Positions 25,463 through 33,536 of a stretch of 40,382 nucleotides of DNA are shown in pieces. This DNA is from an uncultured Lachnospiraceae bacterium (GTDB lineage Bacteria > Bacillota > Clostridia > Lachnospirales > Lachnospiraceae): assembly GCA_946549035.1 (NCBI GenBank), contig CAMNQH010000031.1, positions 1 to 40,382 of the forward strand. The letters run 5' to 3'. The notes under the pieces are model-generated. The model was not told the DNA's origin and made no database searches. It saw only the letters and a list, made by a program, of their open reading frames with translations. Numbering within the stretch: position 1 is the stretch's first letter; each line of letters begins with the position of its first letter. The position numbers were made by a program, and so were the translations under genes.

Positions 25463-26185
25463 TTATTTTAATCCTTTCATCATGCGGGAGGAAAGCAGAC
25501 ATTCATCCCCATTGACCATGTAAATCACACGATTTTGAAAATCAATCTCCCTGATATTGTCCTTATTCACCAAAAATGAGCGGTGGCAGCGATAAAACCG
25601 CCCATCCACCTCTTTTTCTATCTCTTTGATTTTTCCCAAAAATTCCATCTGACGATTTTTACAATGCAAAATAATCTTATGCACATTGGGAGAGGTCTCA
25701 AAGAAGAGAATATCGTCATAATCTACGGTAAATACCTTTTCATTCACCTTCACGGAAAATTTTACATGCACCTTATTATTTACAGACGCAAATCTTTGAT
25801 TTGCCTTTAGAATGCAATCACAGACTCGTTTTCCCAATTCTTCCGGGGCGTCCTTCAAAATAAAATCCAATGCCTCTAATTTATAAATGAAGGTCATATA
25901 GCTCATTTCGGAATGGGTTGTAACAAAAATAATAAATCCCCTCGGATCATATTTTCTGATTTCCTGTGCCAGAGTCAAGCCTGTCATATCCGCACCTAAG
26001 GCAATATCCAGAAAATAAATTCCAACCTCTTCTGTTTCTTTCACTTTTTCGAGAATCTCATGGGGATCTTCAGAAACACAGCTAAGCTCCATATCCAAGT
26101 CTTCCATAAGGATAAAATTTTCAACCACCTGCTGCATTTTATCTCTTTCTGCTTCTATATCTTCACATATATATATTTTTAACAT
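25463..26185 (-). CDS. LytTR-family response regulator
   Basis: A 240-residue AgrA-type regulator. The receiver domain has ED at 8-9, the acceptor Asp60 (IYFLDIALGADMTG), and a lysine in DFILKDAPEE. The LytTR DNA-binding domain (about 130-240) shows ILFFETSPNVHKIIL and RFYRCHRSFLVNKDNI. The ATG at 26185 has AAGGAG ten bases upstream; an earlier in-frame ATG at 26206 has none. It lies downstream of the ABC ATPase gene on the same strand. Its likely partner is the GHKL kinase at 27405, which is transcribed the other way. Confidence 0.9.
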   Translation of the reverse strand: MLKIYICEDIEAERDKMQQVVENFILMEDLDMELSCVSEDPHEILEKVKETEEVGIYFLDIALGADMTGLTLAQEIRKYDPRGFIIFVTTHSEMSYMTFIYKLEALDFILKDAPEELGKRVCDCILKANQRFASVNNKVHVKFSVKVNEKVFTVDYDDILFFETSPNVHKIILHCKNRQMEFLGKIKEIEKEVDGRFYRCHRSFLVNKDNIREIDFQNRVIYMVNGDECLLSSRMMKGLK

Positions 26186-26287
26186 GCCGCCATTTCTCCT
26201 TACCATAGTGAAAACAAAGCTTTTTTCTGTACCAGAGACATTTCTTTTTTGATATTATAGGAAGGCCCAAAATTTGTCAACAATGTT

Positions 26288-27157
26288 TCAGGCCTTCATA
26301 AGCTCCAAAAATGTATCTTCCAGCGTTTCCCCTGCCTCATAAAGTCCTGTCATTACCACATTGTGGGACACCAGTAATTTCGCCACGTCGTTCTTTTCCC
26401 TAGGGTCAATCTCAATTCGTACCTCCTGCCGATTCTGTGACACCACATAATATCCATGTTTTTGAAGAATTTTTTGTGCGGCTTCCGTATCCAGGCTTTC
26501 AATTACATAAGTTATCTTTTTCGCCTTCCTGTCATTATGGAAATCCATAAACTGAATTACTTCGCCTTGTTTGATTATAATCGCCCTGTCGCACATTTTT
26601 TCTAATTCACCCAATAAATGGCTTGAAATCAACACCGTAATATTTTTTTCCTTTGCGATGTTCCTGATATATTCCCGAACTTCATAAATTCCTTCCGGGT
26701 CAAGTCCATTGGTAGGTTCATCCAATATTAAAACGTCCGGATCCTTTAATAGCGCCTGGGCAATTCCTAATCTCTGTCTCATGCCAAGGGAATATGCCTT
26801 GACATTTTTATTTGCAGCATCCTTAAGCCCCAACAATTCCAGCAATTCTCCCACCTTCTTTTTTGCCACGCCGTTTAGCCCTGCAAAATACATCAGGTTT
26901 TGATAGCCCGTGTTGTATGGATAAAAACTAGGCGTTTCAATCATGCATCCAATATCCTTGACGCCGCTTACATCCACTTCCCCGGTATATTTTCTGGTCA
27001 ATCCCACTAAGATTTTCATAATACTGGTTTTTCCGGCTCCATTGGGACCAATCAGCCCAACAATCTCCCCTCTCTTCAACTCAAAGGACACATTATTTAA
27101 AATCTGAAAATCTTTTGCTCTTTTACTGACATTGTTTACTCTTACTACGGTATTCAT
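26288..27157 (-). CDS. ABC transporter ATP-binding protein (BcrA/lantibiotic type)
   Basis: A 289-residue ABC ATPase. Walker A GPNGAGKTS (about 36-44), signature YSLGMRQRLGIAQAL, Walker B VLILDEPTNGLDPEG and switch His in ISSHLLGELE are present. The N-terminal 220 residues are the ATPase; the rest is the extension seen in bacitracin/lantibiotic export and immunity transporters. The permease partner is probably the gene at 28769-29494, which is separated from it by the inverted kinase gene. The response regulator follows about 100 bases downstream. Confidence 0.9.
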   Translation of the reverse strand: MNTVVRVNNVSKRAKDFQILNNVSFELKRGEIVGLIGPNGAGKTSIMKILVGLTRKYTGEVDVSGVKDIGCMIETPSFYPYNTGYQNLMYFAGLNGVAKKKVGELLELLGLKDAANKNVKAYSLGMRQRLGIAQALLKDPDVLILDEPTNGLDPEGIYEVREYIRNIAKEKNITVLISSHLLGELEKMCDRAIIIKQGEVIQFMDFHNDRKAKKITYVIESLDTEAAQKILQKHGYYVVSQNRQEVRIEIDPREKNDVAKLLVSHNVVMTGLYEAGETLEDTFLELMKA

Positions 27158-27311
27158 ATTCCATCCCTTCCTAATTCTGTGATTGAAATTATCTTTTTTC
27201 CTTACAACTTCATATTAAAAATCCCTGCGCAATTATAATTATAAAACAAACATCATTGTTTTTATCCTTTCTGTCTTAAACGCCCCTTTTTAAATCATAA
27301 GCGTGGTCTTC

Positions 27312-27340
27312 TTGCCAATTTTTTTACGATGGAGTATAAT
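27312..27340 (+). promoter_or_regulatory. Promoter of the GHKL kinase
   Basis: TTGCCA (27312-27317) and TATAAT (27335-27340), 17 bases apart, about 65 bases upstream of the kinase ATG. Confidence 0.65.
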
Positions 27341-27404
27341 ATATTTTATGTCTACATTCCGCAGGCACAAATGACATAAACTATGGGACTTTAAGGAGTT
27401 TTTT

Positions 27405-28709
27405 ATGCTTGGATTATATTTGATTGATTCATTCGTTACTGCAATTATGATGGTTTGTGATATCTTCATATTAACACACCCAAAACTTTCCATAAAAAAA
27501 TACCTTGTACTCTTTGTGTCATTTTTCACACTGTTTTTTATCCTGATATATTTTACATGGTATCCCCTAATCTTTGTGGTACTGGCAATAAATTCTTTCC
27601 TGTTAGTGAATTTCACCAAGAAATTTTATTCCTTTTTCTATGTTCCCTTTGGTTATATTGTAAACTGCGTTTTAGCCAATGTAACAGGGCTTTTATTTAA
27701 TATACTGTGGGATATCACTGTCCAAGAATTAAACGCCGATATTGTAATTACCATCATCTATTTCATCTGCACAATCACAATCAGCTGTCCCGTTCTTTAC
27801 CTGGTTCGGCGATTGCTTCAAAAATATCTTATTGATATTTTTGAAAATATGAGTAAAAAGCTGCTTACTTTAATCGCTTTCATGCTTTTGCTTTGTGCCG
27901 TTATGATTCTCACCATGGCTTCTTTTTTTGATAACATAGATATTACCCACAGAGAATATTTTTTAATGGCCTCTTCTCTTGTCCTTTATTCTCTGTTCAC
28001 AATAAGTATGATTTTTATCGTGCTTCACACAACCAAAAAAAGCTACGAAGCCCAGAAAAAAGTGGAATATCTGGAAAATTTAAATGAATACACCAGAAAC
28101 CTGGAAATGGTATATGAAAACCTGCGTTCTTTCAAACATGATTACATCAATATCATGGCTTCTCTTGCCGCCTATATTGATGAGAAAAAGTATCAAGAAC
28201 TGGAAACTTTTTTCTACGAATCTATTTTACCAATGCAAAAAAACCTTACACAAAAAAATGGAGCATTGAACAACTTATTACGTGTTAAAATATTGGAGCT
28301 GAAAAGTATTTTATATACCAAACTGCTTTTAGCCGTCAATCAGGACATCGAAGTGAATATTGACATTCCAGACGAAATTGACTCCATTGACATGGATTCA
28401 GTGGACCTAATCCGAATGCTTGGCATTTTTCTGGATAACGCCATAGAGGCATGTCTGGAAACAGAGCATCCTGTCATTCATTTTCATCTGGGCAAAATGA
28501 ATCAGGATACCGTATTTATCATATCAAATACATTTATTGACAAAGGGCTTTCTGTAGCGCAGATGCACAAAAAAGGCGTGACCACAAAAAAGGCCGGACA
28601 TGGGATCGGCCTTTATAATGTGTCTGAAATTTTAAACCGCTATGATACTATTTACCATGAAACTTTAATCCAAGACGGCTTATTCATACAGCAAGTTCAG
28701 ATATCATAA
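27405..28709 (+). CDS. GHKL-domain sensor histidine kinase (AgrC-like)
   Basis: A 434-residue membrane kinase. About six hydrophobic helices fill the first 210 residues, followed by a coiled linker (YEAQKKVEYLENLNEYTR). The phospho-acceptor His is at about 245 (SFKHDYINIMASL). The ATPase domain has MLGIFLDNAIEACLE and GHGIGLYNVSEIL. The ATG at 27405 follows AAGGAG with ideal spacing. It is in opposite orientation to both the ABC genes around it and the LytTR regulator at 25463, with its own promoter. Ligand unknown; small peptides are usual for this class. Confidence 0.88.
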   Translation: MLGLYLIDSFVTAIMMVCDIFILTHPKLSIKKYLVLFVSFFTLFFILIYFTWYPLIFVVLAINSFLLVNFTKKFYSFFYVPFGYIVNCVLANVTGLLFNILWDITVQELNADIVITIIYFICTITISCPVLYLVRRLLQKYLIDIFENMSKKLLTLIAFMLLLCAVMILTMASFFDNIDITHREYFLMASSLVLYSLFTISMIFIVLHTTKKSYEAQKKVEYLENLNEYTRNLEMVYENLRSFKHDYINIMASLAAYIDEKKYQELETFFYESILPMQKNLTQKNGALNNLLRVKILELKSILYTKLLLAVNQDIEVNIDIPDEIDSIDMDSVDLIRMLGIFLDNAIEACLETEHPVIHFHLGKMNQDTVFIISNTFIDKGLSVAQMHKKGVTTKKAGHGIGLYNVSEILNRYDTIYHETLIQDGLFIQQVQIS

Positions 28710-28768
28710 ATCCTCCATAGGTACATATTTATGGGAATCATCTGCCCCATCAAAGCCCAGGCCGTTTC

Positions 28769-29494
28769 CTATAAATCTTTTTTCTCCATGAACGTCATGC
28801 CAATGATTGAAAATACCATGCCGGTAACCACAAACACCGCAATATTTTTGATACTCCAATCCTGATACATCAGAAATTGGTCAGATAAGCAAAACAGCAC
28901 ATAATCCATTACGTTTCCCAGGGCGGTTATTTTCTGCCCTATCATCTGTAAAAGCCCCGGCATAATCCAAAACAGTATCATCAGATAAATAAAAGGCGTT
29001 ATGGTTGTCTGGCAAAAACAGATCAGCATTATGGCCGTCGCTCCTATGGCAAAACCATAAATCATATAAATCAGGATTTCTTTTCCAATGATTCCAAGGA
29101 GCATGGCCGCTGTATAAGGCTGTTTACAGAGGATCCATGCCATATCGTATAGGACCCCGCCCCAGAAGCCAATCACCATACTGACAAGAGCTATGCTCAC
29201 AATTTTTGCGGTGATAATCTGGATTCTAGTGCTCCTGGAGGTAAAAACAAAGGTCGCTGTTTTCAAATCAAATTCTTCTCCCAAACTCTTTGCCGCCAAA
29301 AACATAATTAAAATACTGGAAAAGTTTCCAAAGAATGCAATGACGTTGTGCACCCCAAAGCTTTCCGGGAAGGTATACGCGCCGTACGCCATTCCTCCCC
29401 CCATAACCAACACCAGAATCAGTCCTAGCAGGAACTCTCTCTTTCTCAACAATTTCACAAATTCCAACATTATAACGTCAACTGTCTTTTTCAT
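28769..29494 (-). CDS. ABC-2 type transporter permease
   Basis: A 241-residue membrane protein with six hydrophobic helices, beginning MKKTVDVIMLEFVKLLRKRE, typical of ABC-2 permeases that pair with BcrA-like ATPases. Segments such as LAAKSLGEEFDLKTATFVFTS and YGFAIGATAIMLICFC fit the family. AAAGGA lies 11 bases before the ATG at 29494; the in-frame ATG at 29506 directly abuts that site and is less likely. The ATPase partner is most likely at 26288-27157. It is transcribed alone from a promoter with a good -10 (ATTATA on plus, 29536-29541) and a poor -35. Confidence 0.85.
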   Translation of the reverse strand: MKKTVDVIMLEFVKLLRKREFLLGLILVLVMGGGMAYGAYTFPESFGVHNVIAFFGNFSSILIMFLAAKSLGEEFDLKTATFVFTSRSTRIQIITAKIVSIALVSMVIGFWGGVLYDMAWILCKQPYTAAMLLGIIGKEILIYMIYGFAIGATAIMLICFCQTTITPFIYLMILFWIMPGLLQMIGQKITALGNVMDYVLFCLSDQFLMYQDWSIKNIAVFVVTGMVFSIIGMTFMEKKDL

Positions 29495-29535
29495 AACTAT
29501 GGCCATCCTTTCGCAATCATTTATGATGTAAGCTC

Positions 29536-29604
29536 ATTATACGCTGTTTTTATTCCTGCTCCTGTTTTTTTCTTAAATGAGCGTAAATCTGTCGTAAGCG
29601 TAAA
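29536..29604 (-). promoter_or_regulatory. Permease promoter with upstream direct repeats
   Basis: Minus-strand TATAAT is at 29536-29541 and there is no good -35 hexamer at the right distance. Upstream, TTTACGCT occurs twice on the minus strand (29580-29587 and 29597-29604) with a 17-base period, about 45 to 65 bases before the -10. A weak -35 plus repeats suggests an activator-dependent promoter; the activator is unknown. Confidence 0.4.
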
Positions 29605-29640
29605 AATAGATATAGGTTGCCCTTCATATCGCCTATCTTA

Positions 29641-30570
29641 CTACTTGTATATTGCAGCCATATTCTGGATTTTACTCTTGATCTCTGTGCGGATATGCAG
29701 CGGCTCAAGGCATTCACATTTATCTCCAAAACCAAGAAGGATGTCGTAATAATAGTCGTTTTCAATAAATGGAAATTTTACAATGTAATGCTGGTCATCA
29801 TCTGGCGCAATGCGGTCATAGGAACAATATTCAAGTACCCTGTCCAACACTGATTTATGAATGCGAATTTTAATTTCTGTTTGCATGGTTTCCGCCATAT
29901 CCTGGAAATCCAAAACCGGCTTTTGATACTCTCGCGGAATAAAGGTTTCCTGCTTCATTTGCAGCTGGGACATACGGGATAGCTTAAACAGACGGTAATC
30001 ATTTCTGCTATAGCAATACCCTTGAACGTACCAATGACTGCCTTTTAATACAAGCTGATATGGTTCAACGATCCGTTGGGTTCCATTTCCATGGTGGGCC
30101 GTGTATTCAAAACACAGAAGCTTATGATGCTCCAATGCCGTTTTTATCACTTCTAAATATGGTTGTATTGTTCGATTGCCTATCCACGGACTTAAATCTA
30201 TACAGATTTGATTGATCTTTATTTCAATTTCTTTCCCTTTCTCGGCAGGAACAAAACTTTTCACCTTTGCAAGAGCGTTTGCCAGTTCTTCGCCTTGCAC
30301 CATATTTGAAAGGCCAGAAAGCCCCATCAAAATTGCAGAAAGATCCGCCGTCGAAAAAACCTTTTTATCTATCTTATATTCCGGCATGATTTCAAAGCCG
30401 CCGCCAACACCTGATATAGAACGAATGGGAATCCCTGCCAGATTGATTGCTTCTATATCGCGGTAAATTGTGCGCATCGAAACCTCAAACATATCTGCTA
30501 ACGCTCGCGCGCCTATACGCTTTTTATCCAAAAGGGTCATAATAATGCTAACAAGCCTGTCAACTTTCAT
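29641..30570 (-). CDS. WYL-domain transcriptional regulator (YafY/DeoR-type HTH)
   Basis: A 309-residue regulator. An N-terminal winged helix-turn-helix (about 5-60: GARALADMFEVSMRTIYRDI, then GIPIRSISGVGGGF) is followed by a WYL domain (about 140-210; LCFEYTAHHGNG, GSHWYVQGYCYSRNDYRLFK) and a C-terminal WCX extension. WYL domains bind ligands such as nucleic acids or small effectors. The ATG at 30570 has AAGGCGG upstream. It is transcribed divergently from the DJ-1/PfpI gene across the palindromic element. Its target is unknown. Confidence 0.9.
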   Translation of the reverse strand: MKVDRLVSIIMTLLDKKRIGARALADMFEVSMRTIYRDIEAINLAGIPIRSISGVGGGFEIMPEYKIDKKVFSTADLSAILMGLSGLSNMVQGEELANALAKVKSFVPAEKGKEIEIKINQICIDLSPWIGNRTIQPYLEVIKTALEHHKLLCFEYTAHHGNGTQRIVEPYQLVLKGSHWYVQGYCYSRNDYRLFKLSRMSQLQMKQETFIPREYQKPVLDFQDMAETMQTEIKIRIHKSVLDRVLEYCSYDRIAPDDDQHYIVKFPFIENDYYYDILLGFGDKCECLEPLHIRTEIKSKIQNMAAIYK

Positions 30571-30609
30571 TTGGCAGCCGCCTTTCCATCATTTTTTATG
30601 AAATAAGTG

Positions 30610-30812
30610 ATTGCAAAACGCAAAACTTGGCTGAATATTCTGAAAATATATTTCAGGAAAAGACATTTGCACCATGAAAATGAGACCATAGAACACAGGA
30701 GGGCTTAACCCCGACTGGGTTCTGCTTTATTGGGCTCATTGGAATGCTTGGTGCAACAGACTTTTCCTGAAATATATTTTCAGAATATTCTCACAACTTT
30801 GAGTTTCGCAAT
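30610..30812. repeat. MITE-like palindromic element
   Basis: Perfect 30-bp inverted arms lie at 30633-30662 and 30761-30790, both beginning or ending in GAATATTC. Pairing continues inward with mismatches (TTGCACCA and AATGAG matched on the other side) to a central AACCC-CGACT-GGGTT hairpin at 30707-30721. Outward, ATTGCNAAAC repeats are also inverted (30610-30619 and 30803-30812). The whole can fold into one long hairpin and encodes no protein. Size and structure fit a miniature inverted-repeat element; a structured RNA is the alternative. No clear target-site duplication was found, so the exact ends are uncertain. Confidence 0.65.
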
Positions 30813-30841
30813 TATCTAACCTATTATTTATGAAGTATAAT
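30812..30841 (+). promoter_or_regulatory. Candidate promoter of the DJ-1/PfpI gene
   Basis: TTATCT (30812-30817) and TATAAT (30836-30841), 18 bases apart. The -35 match is poor. It sits at the outer edge of the palindromic element. Confidence 0.4.
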
Positions 30842-30855
30842 AGATTATTGCCATA

Positions 30856-30868
30856 TTGTTGTCAACAA
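30856..30868. promoter_or_regulatory. Short palindrome, possible operator
   Basis: TTGTTG-T-CAACAA is a perfect inverted repeat lying just downstream of the -10 box, in the likely start of the transcript. It could be an operator, possibly for the adjacent WYL regulator. Only its symmetry and position support this. Confidence 0.35.
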
Positions 30869-30925
30869 TCAGGTGATATCATAAAGTCGTAAACAAATCA
30901 AACACGAAAGAAAATGGAGGAAATT

Positions 30926-31573
30926 ATGTTCACAGTCTATGTATACCTTCTTGACGCCTTGGCCGACTGGGAGCTGGGGTATGTTACGGCAGAATTATCT
31001 TCCGGACGTTTTTTCAAAAAAGACGCCCCGAAGATATCCGTTCAAACAGCCGCCATTTCCATGGATCCTGTCAAAACAATGGGTGGATTCACCATTGTTC
31101 CTGATTGCGTCGTTGGGGATATTGCAGTAAACGAAAAAAGCGTACTGCTGTTACCGGGAGCAAGTACTTGGGAAAACCCCAAGCATGACGTTATAATTGA
31201 AAAAGCGGGCGAATTGCTTCTTGCAGGGGCTACGGTATGCGCCATCTGCGGCGCCACTGCCGCCCTAGCAAATGCTGGTCTGCTGGATCAAAGACGGCAC
31301 ACCAGCAACGGGGCAGGTTATCTTGAAATGGCCTCCCCCAGCTACAAAGGACATGACTTCTATGTTGACCAACTCTCCGTCGCGGATCACAACCTGATTA
31401 CCGCAGGTTCTACAGGCGCCCTGCTGTGGGCAAAGCAGATTATAGAAGAATTGCAGGTTTTTCAGACGAGTACCTTAGACGCATGGTATACGTATTTCCA
31501 TACCGGAGAAGCGCAACATTTTTTTACTCTTATGGAAACCTTGTCAGAAAATCATGAAGTGCTTAAGGGGTGA
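30926..31573 (+). CDS. DJ-1/PfpI family (type 1 glutamine amidotransferase-like) protein
   Basis: A 215-residue protein of the DJ-1/PfpI superfamily. VYVYLLDALADWELGYVTAEL is close to the family N-terminus (with the catalytic-site Glu), VLLLPGASTWE follows, and the nucleophile elbow is AICGATAALANAGLLD with its cysteine. Members include chaperones, deglycases and amidases; the specific activity is unknown. The ATG at 30926 is preferred because GGAGG lies six bases upstream; an ATG at 30914 would place that site inside the gene. It is divergent from the WYL regulator, which may control it. Confidence 0.9.
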   Translation: MFTVYVYLLDALADWELGYVTAELSSGRFFKKDAPKISVQTAAISMDPVKTMGGFTIVPDCVVGDIAVNEKSVLLLPGASTWENPKHDVIIEKAGELLLAGATVCAICGATAALANAGLLDQRRHTSNGAGYLEMASPSYKGHDFYVDQLSVADHNLITAGSTGALLWAKQIIEELQVFQTSTLDAWYTYFHTGEAQHFFTLMETLSENHEVLKG

Positions 31574-31673
31574 TACTGCTCTTGAACAGCATCATAAATA
31601 ATGACGTAATGTAAGGGGCAAGAGCCCCCAAAATAGGGCATCCGTTTTTCTGAGGACGTTTTTCACAGCAATC

Positions 31674-32633
31674 TTACAGATCATCGGTTCGGATGCCTTT
31701 TTTCTTCTTTTGAAACGATTTTTGCGCCCCCTGTATCATGCAATCCTCCGGCTTTACCACACCAATCAGCAGAGATGAATCTTTGTCGTGATATTTATAA
31801 TTCTCAAATGCTTTCTGTGGATTCTTATTGGCATAGCAGTATTTACAGCCATTCATGCAAGTATCATAAGCCCCTATGTCCCGGCTTTCGATGGAATGAC
31901 AGCCCTGCCGTGCTCCTTTATGTTTTAAATCCTTGAATGTAATATTGTTGGCATTTCCCAAAATTTCAAGCGTCACGCAGCCGGAAGAATGAATATGATA
32001 ATGGGAAAAATCATCGTTTCTTCCGCAGGTCTGAATAAAAATATCGTTTCTTCTCGCAATCTCTCCAAGGCCCCGGGCCAGTGCGTCCATATCCTGACTA
32101 GATAGTGGAATAAGCTCTGGCATATTGCTTTCCAATTTTTTACGTGATGCCTTTTGGCCATACATTTCCACAAAGTTAAAAATGCACCGGTCAATGTAAG
32201 GAGAAAGCACTTTCGCCATCCCCTCAAAGGTTTCAAAATGTCGTTTCATGGTGTATTCCTTTGTCAGCAGAACAGGATCATATTTCCATGCAATACGTTG
32301 TTTTCCCACAAGCTCAGACAACTTTATCAAGGTTTCCATGCTTTCCTCTATGCCTGGAACACCCGGCTCAATATCTTTTCCATAAGCTGTAATCGTATAG
32401 TAGAAATAAGTATTGAAACGGTCTGTAATCTCATGCAGGCGCGGCAGTATGGGCTTGTAATTCTTAGAGCAGAAAACAACGCAGTCCACCACGTCCGGGG
32501 TCAGCTCATAGCGTGTTACTTTATTTGGGAAAAGTGGATTGCGTGAAAGTACATATCCCTCCCCAAAGCGGTTCAACAGCCATTCTGTATAATATTGGAC
32601 GGTATCTGTCCGTCCTCCTGTATGAATAATCAT
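31674..32633 (-). CDS. DUF1848-family protein
   Basis: A 319-residue protein with DUF1848 features: MIIHTGGRTDTVQYYTEWLL, then CVVFCSKNYKPILPRL, YFYYTITAYGKDIEPGVP and a C-terminal cysteine cluster CMNGCKYCYAN. The latter (CxxxCxxC) resembles a radical-SAM cluster motif but lies near the C-terminus, so it may be a different iron-sulfur or metal site. The ATG at 32633 has GGAGG five bases upstream; an earlier in-frame ATG at 32660 is less likely. It follows a MarR gene fragment. Function unknown. Confidence 0.85.
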   Translation of the reverse strand: MIIHTGGRTDTVQYYTEWLLNRFGEGYVLSRNPLFPNKVTRYELTPDVVDCVVFCSKNYKPILPRLHEITDRFNTYFYYTITAYGKDIEPGVPGIEESMETLIKLSELVGKQRIAWKYDPVLLTKEYTMKRHFETFEGMAKVLSPYIDRCIFNFVEMYGQKASRKKLESNMPELIPLSSQDMDALARGLGEIARRNDIFIQTCGRNDDFSHYHIHSSGCVTLEILGNANNITFKDLKHKGARQGCHSIESRDIGAYDTCMNGCKYCYANKNPQKAFENYKYHDKDSSLLIGVVKPEDCMIQGAQKSFQKKKKGIRTDDL

Positions 32634-32671
32634 TTTTACCTCCATTTTACCAATCGCCAAAATACAGCCTA

Positions 32672-32857
32672 TTATTTACCAGACGCCAGCTCAATCATAT
32701 CCTTATCTTCCAATTCTGCCTTAGCTTCAATGTCAGCATTGGCGGCAGGCAGAATCATGCTCTTTGTATATTCTCTACCAGTGTCTGTAAAATGGATCAT
32801 TTTATTCCGACAGTCATTTTCTGCTTCTGTCAGCGACAAATACCCAAAAATCTTTAT
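32672..32857 (-). pseudogene. 3' fragment of a MarR-family regulator gene
   Basis: The minus-strand frame reads GYLSLTEAENDCRNKMIHFT followed by DTGREYTKSMILPAANAD to a TAA at 32672. This matches the wing and following helix of MarR proteins (G-Y-l-s-...-D-x-R-x-K-x-i-x-l-T-x-x-G). The upstream DNA-binding and dimer regions are absent: past about 32857 the frame no longer looks like MarR and runs into the promoter of the next gene. The fragment lies 38 bases before the DUF1848 gene, which an intact MarR may once have controlled. Confidence 0.65.
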
Positions 32858-32886
32858 TCGACATAATGCAAGGAATATGCTATACT
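32858..32886 (+). promoter_or_regulatory. Promoter of the XRE regulator / membrane protein pair
   Basis: TCGACA (32858-32863) and TATACT (32881-32886) with 17-base spacing, about 45 bases before the GTG start. It starts exactly where recognisable MarR coding sequence on the other strand ends. Confidence 0.55.
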
Positions 32887-32931
32887 TGTAATCGCGTAAG
32901 ACATGCAAAAACAGTGAAAGGCGGTGAGCCT

Positions 32932-33156
32932 GTGGCTAAAAAAAGCAAATATCAATTTGATAGTAAAATTCATATATATCGGGCTACAAAGAGGATGACA
33001 CAACAAGAGCTTGCTGATTTGGTGGGTGTATCAAGACAGACAATTATGCAGCTTGAACGAAATCGTTATAATCCCTCTATGCTCCTGGCATACAGTATTG
33101 CAAAAGTATTTGGGGTTACGATTGAAGATCTATTTGACTTTAGGGAGGAACATTAA
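32932..33156 (+). CDS. Small XRE-family helix-turn-helix regulator
   Basis: A 74-residue DNA-binding protein of the Cro/CI type: HIYRATKRMTQQELADLVGV, then SRQTIMQLERNRYNPSMLLA and KVFGVTIEDLFDF, the standard HTH_3 helices. The GTG at 32932 follows AAAGGCGGTGA and gives the usual length for this YozG-like group. An ATG at 32866 would lie over the promoter and is rejected. The small membrane protein begins at the very next base after the stop, a pairing typical of self-contained regulator/membrane-protein units. Confidence 0.88.
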   Translation: MAKKSKYQFDSKIHIYRATKRMTQQELADLVGVSRQTIMQLERNRYNPSMLLAYSIAKVFGVTIEDLFDFREEH

Positions 33157-33474
33157 ATGGTTGAATGGTTGAACAATTTATTTGACAGCAGAATTTTTAT
33201 GAAAATAAACGCAGGGTTTGGTTTCCTGCTTTTAGGCTTTTTCATATACTTTTATTTTTCGAAAGAGGGAAAAGATGAAAGAGGGCGAGGGCTTATTGCT
33301 ACGGCTTCACTGATTTCTTTTGCTGTGTTATTTTTTCTCATGAATATTTTCGGATATCTCTTAACATGGTCTATGGATAACATCGTCCGGTTAGCAAATG
33401 GGGTGCAGACAGTCTATACCCTTTTTCTTTTAACGGCTGATATTGTATTGCTTATTTTAAGAAAAGTCAGATAA
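33157..33474 (+). CDS. Small three-helix membrane protein
   Basis: A 105-residue protein with three hydrophobic segments (about 17-36, 48-70 and 83-101) and a charged loop KEGKDERGRG after the first. GGAGG lies 8 bases before the ATG, inside the end of the XRE gene, so translation is coupled. No enzyme motif is visible. In similar pairs the membrane protein is co-regulated with the XRE protein, but its function is unknown. The transcript ends at the terminator at 33496. Confidence 0.75.
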   Translation: MVEWLNNLFDSRIFMKINAGFGFLLLGFFIYFYFSKEGKDERGRGLIATASLISFAVLFFLMNIFGYLLTWSMDNIVRLANGVQTVYTLFLLTADIVLLILRKVR

Positions 33475-33495
33475 TTTTCTTACACACTTAGTAAG

Positions 33496-33536
33496 CCATG
33501 CTCATAATTTCCTAAAGGAGCATGGTATTTTTTTCT
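33496..33536 (+). terminator. Intrinsic terminator of the XRE / membrane protein operon
   Basis: CCATGCTC (33496-33503) pairs with GAGCATGG (33518-33525), followed by TATTTTTTTTC. It is 20 bases after the membrane protein stop. Confidence 0.8.

Larger units (their letters stand above)
30571..30925. other. Divergent intergenic region holding a palindromic element
   Basis: About 355 bases between divergent WYL regulator and DJ-1/PfpI genes. It holds the palindromic element (30610-30812), a weak promoter for the PfpI gene (30812-30841) and a short palindrome (30856-30868). No gene is evident. Confidence 0.7.

Noticed and set aside
27290..27619. A 109-codon minus-strand frame across the start of the second GHKL kinase
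   Set aside because: It overlaps a kinase gene with an excellent promoter and ribosome site and has no recognisable content.
31560..31673. GGGGC/GCCCC hairpin between the PfpI and DUF1848 genes
   Set aside because: The stem is 5 bp with a 4-base loop and no T run; too weak to call a terminator with confidence.
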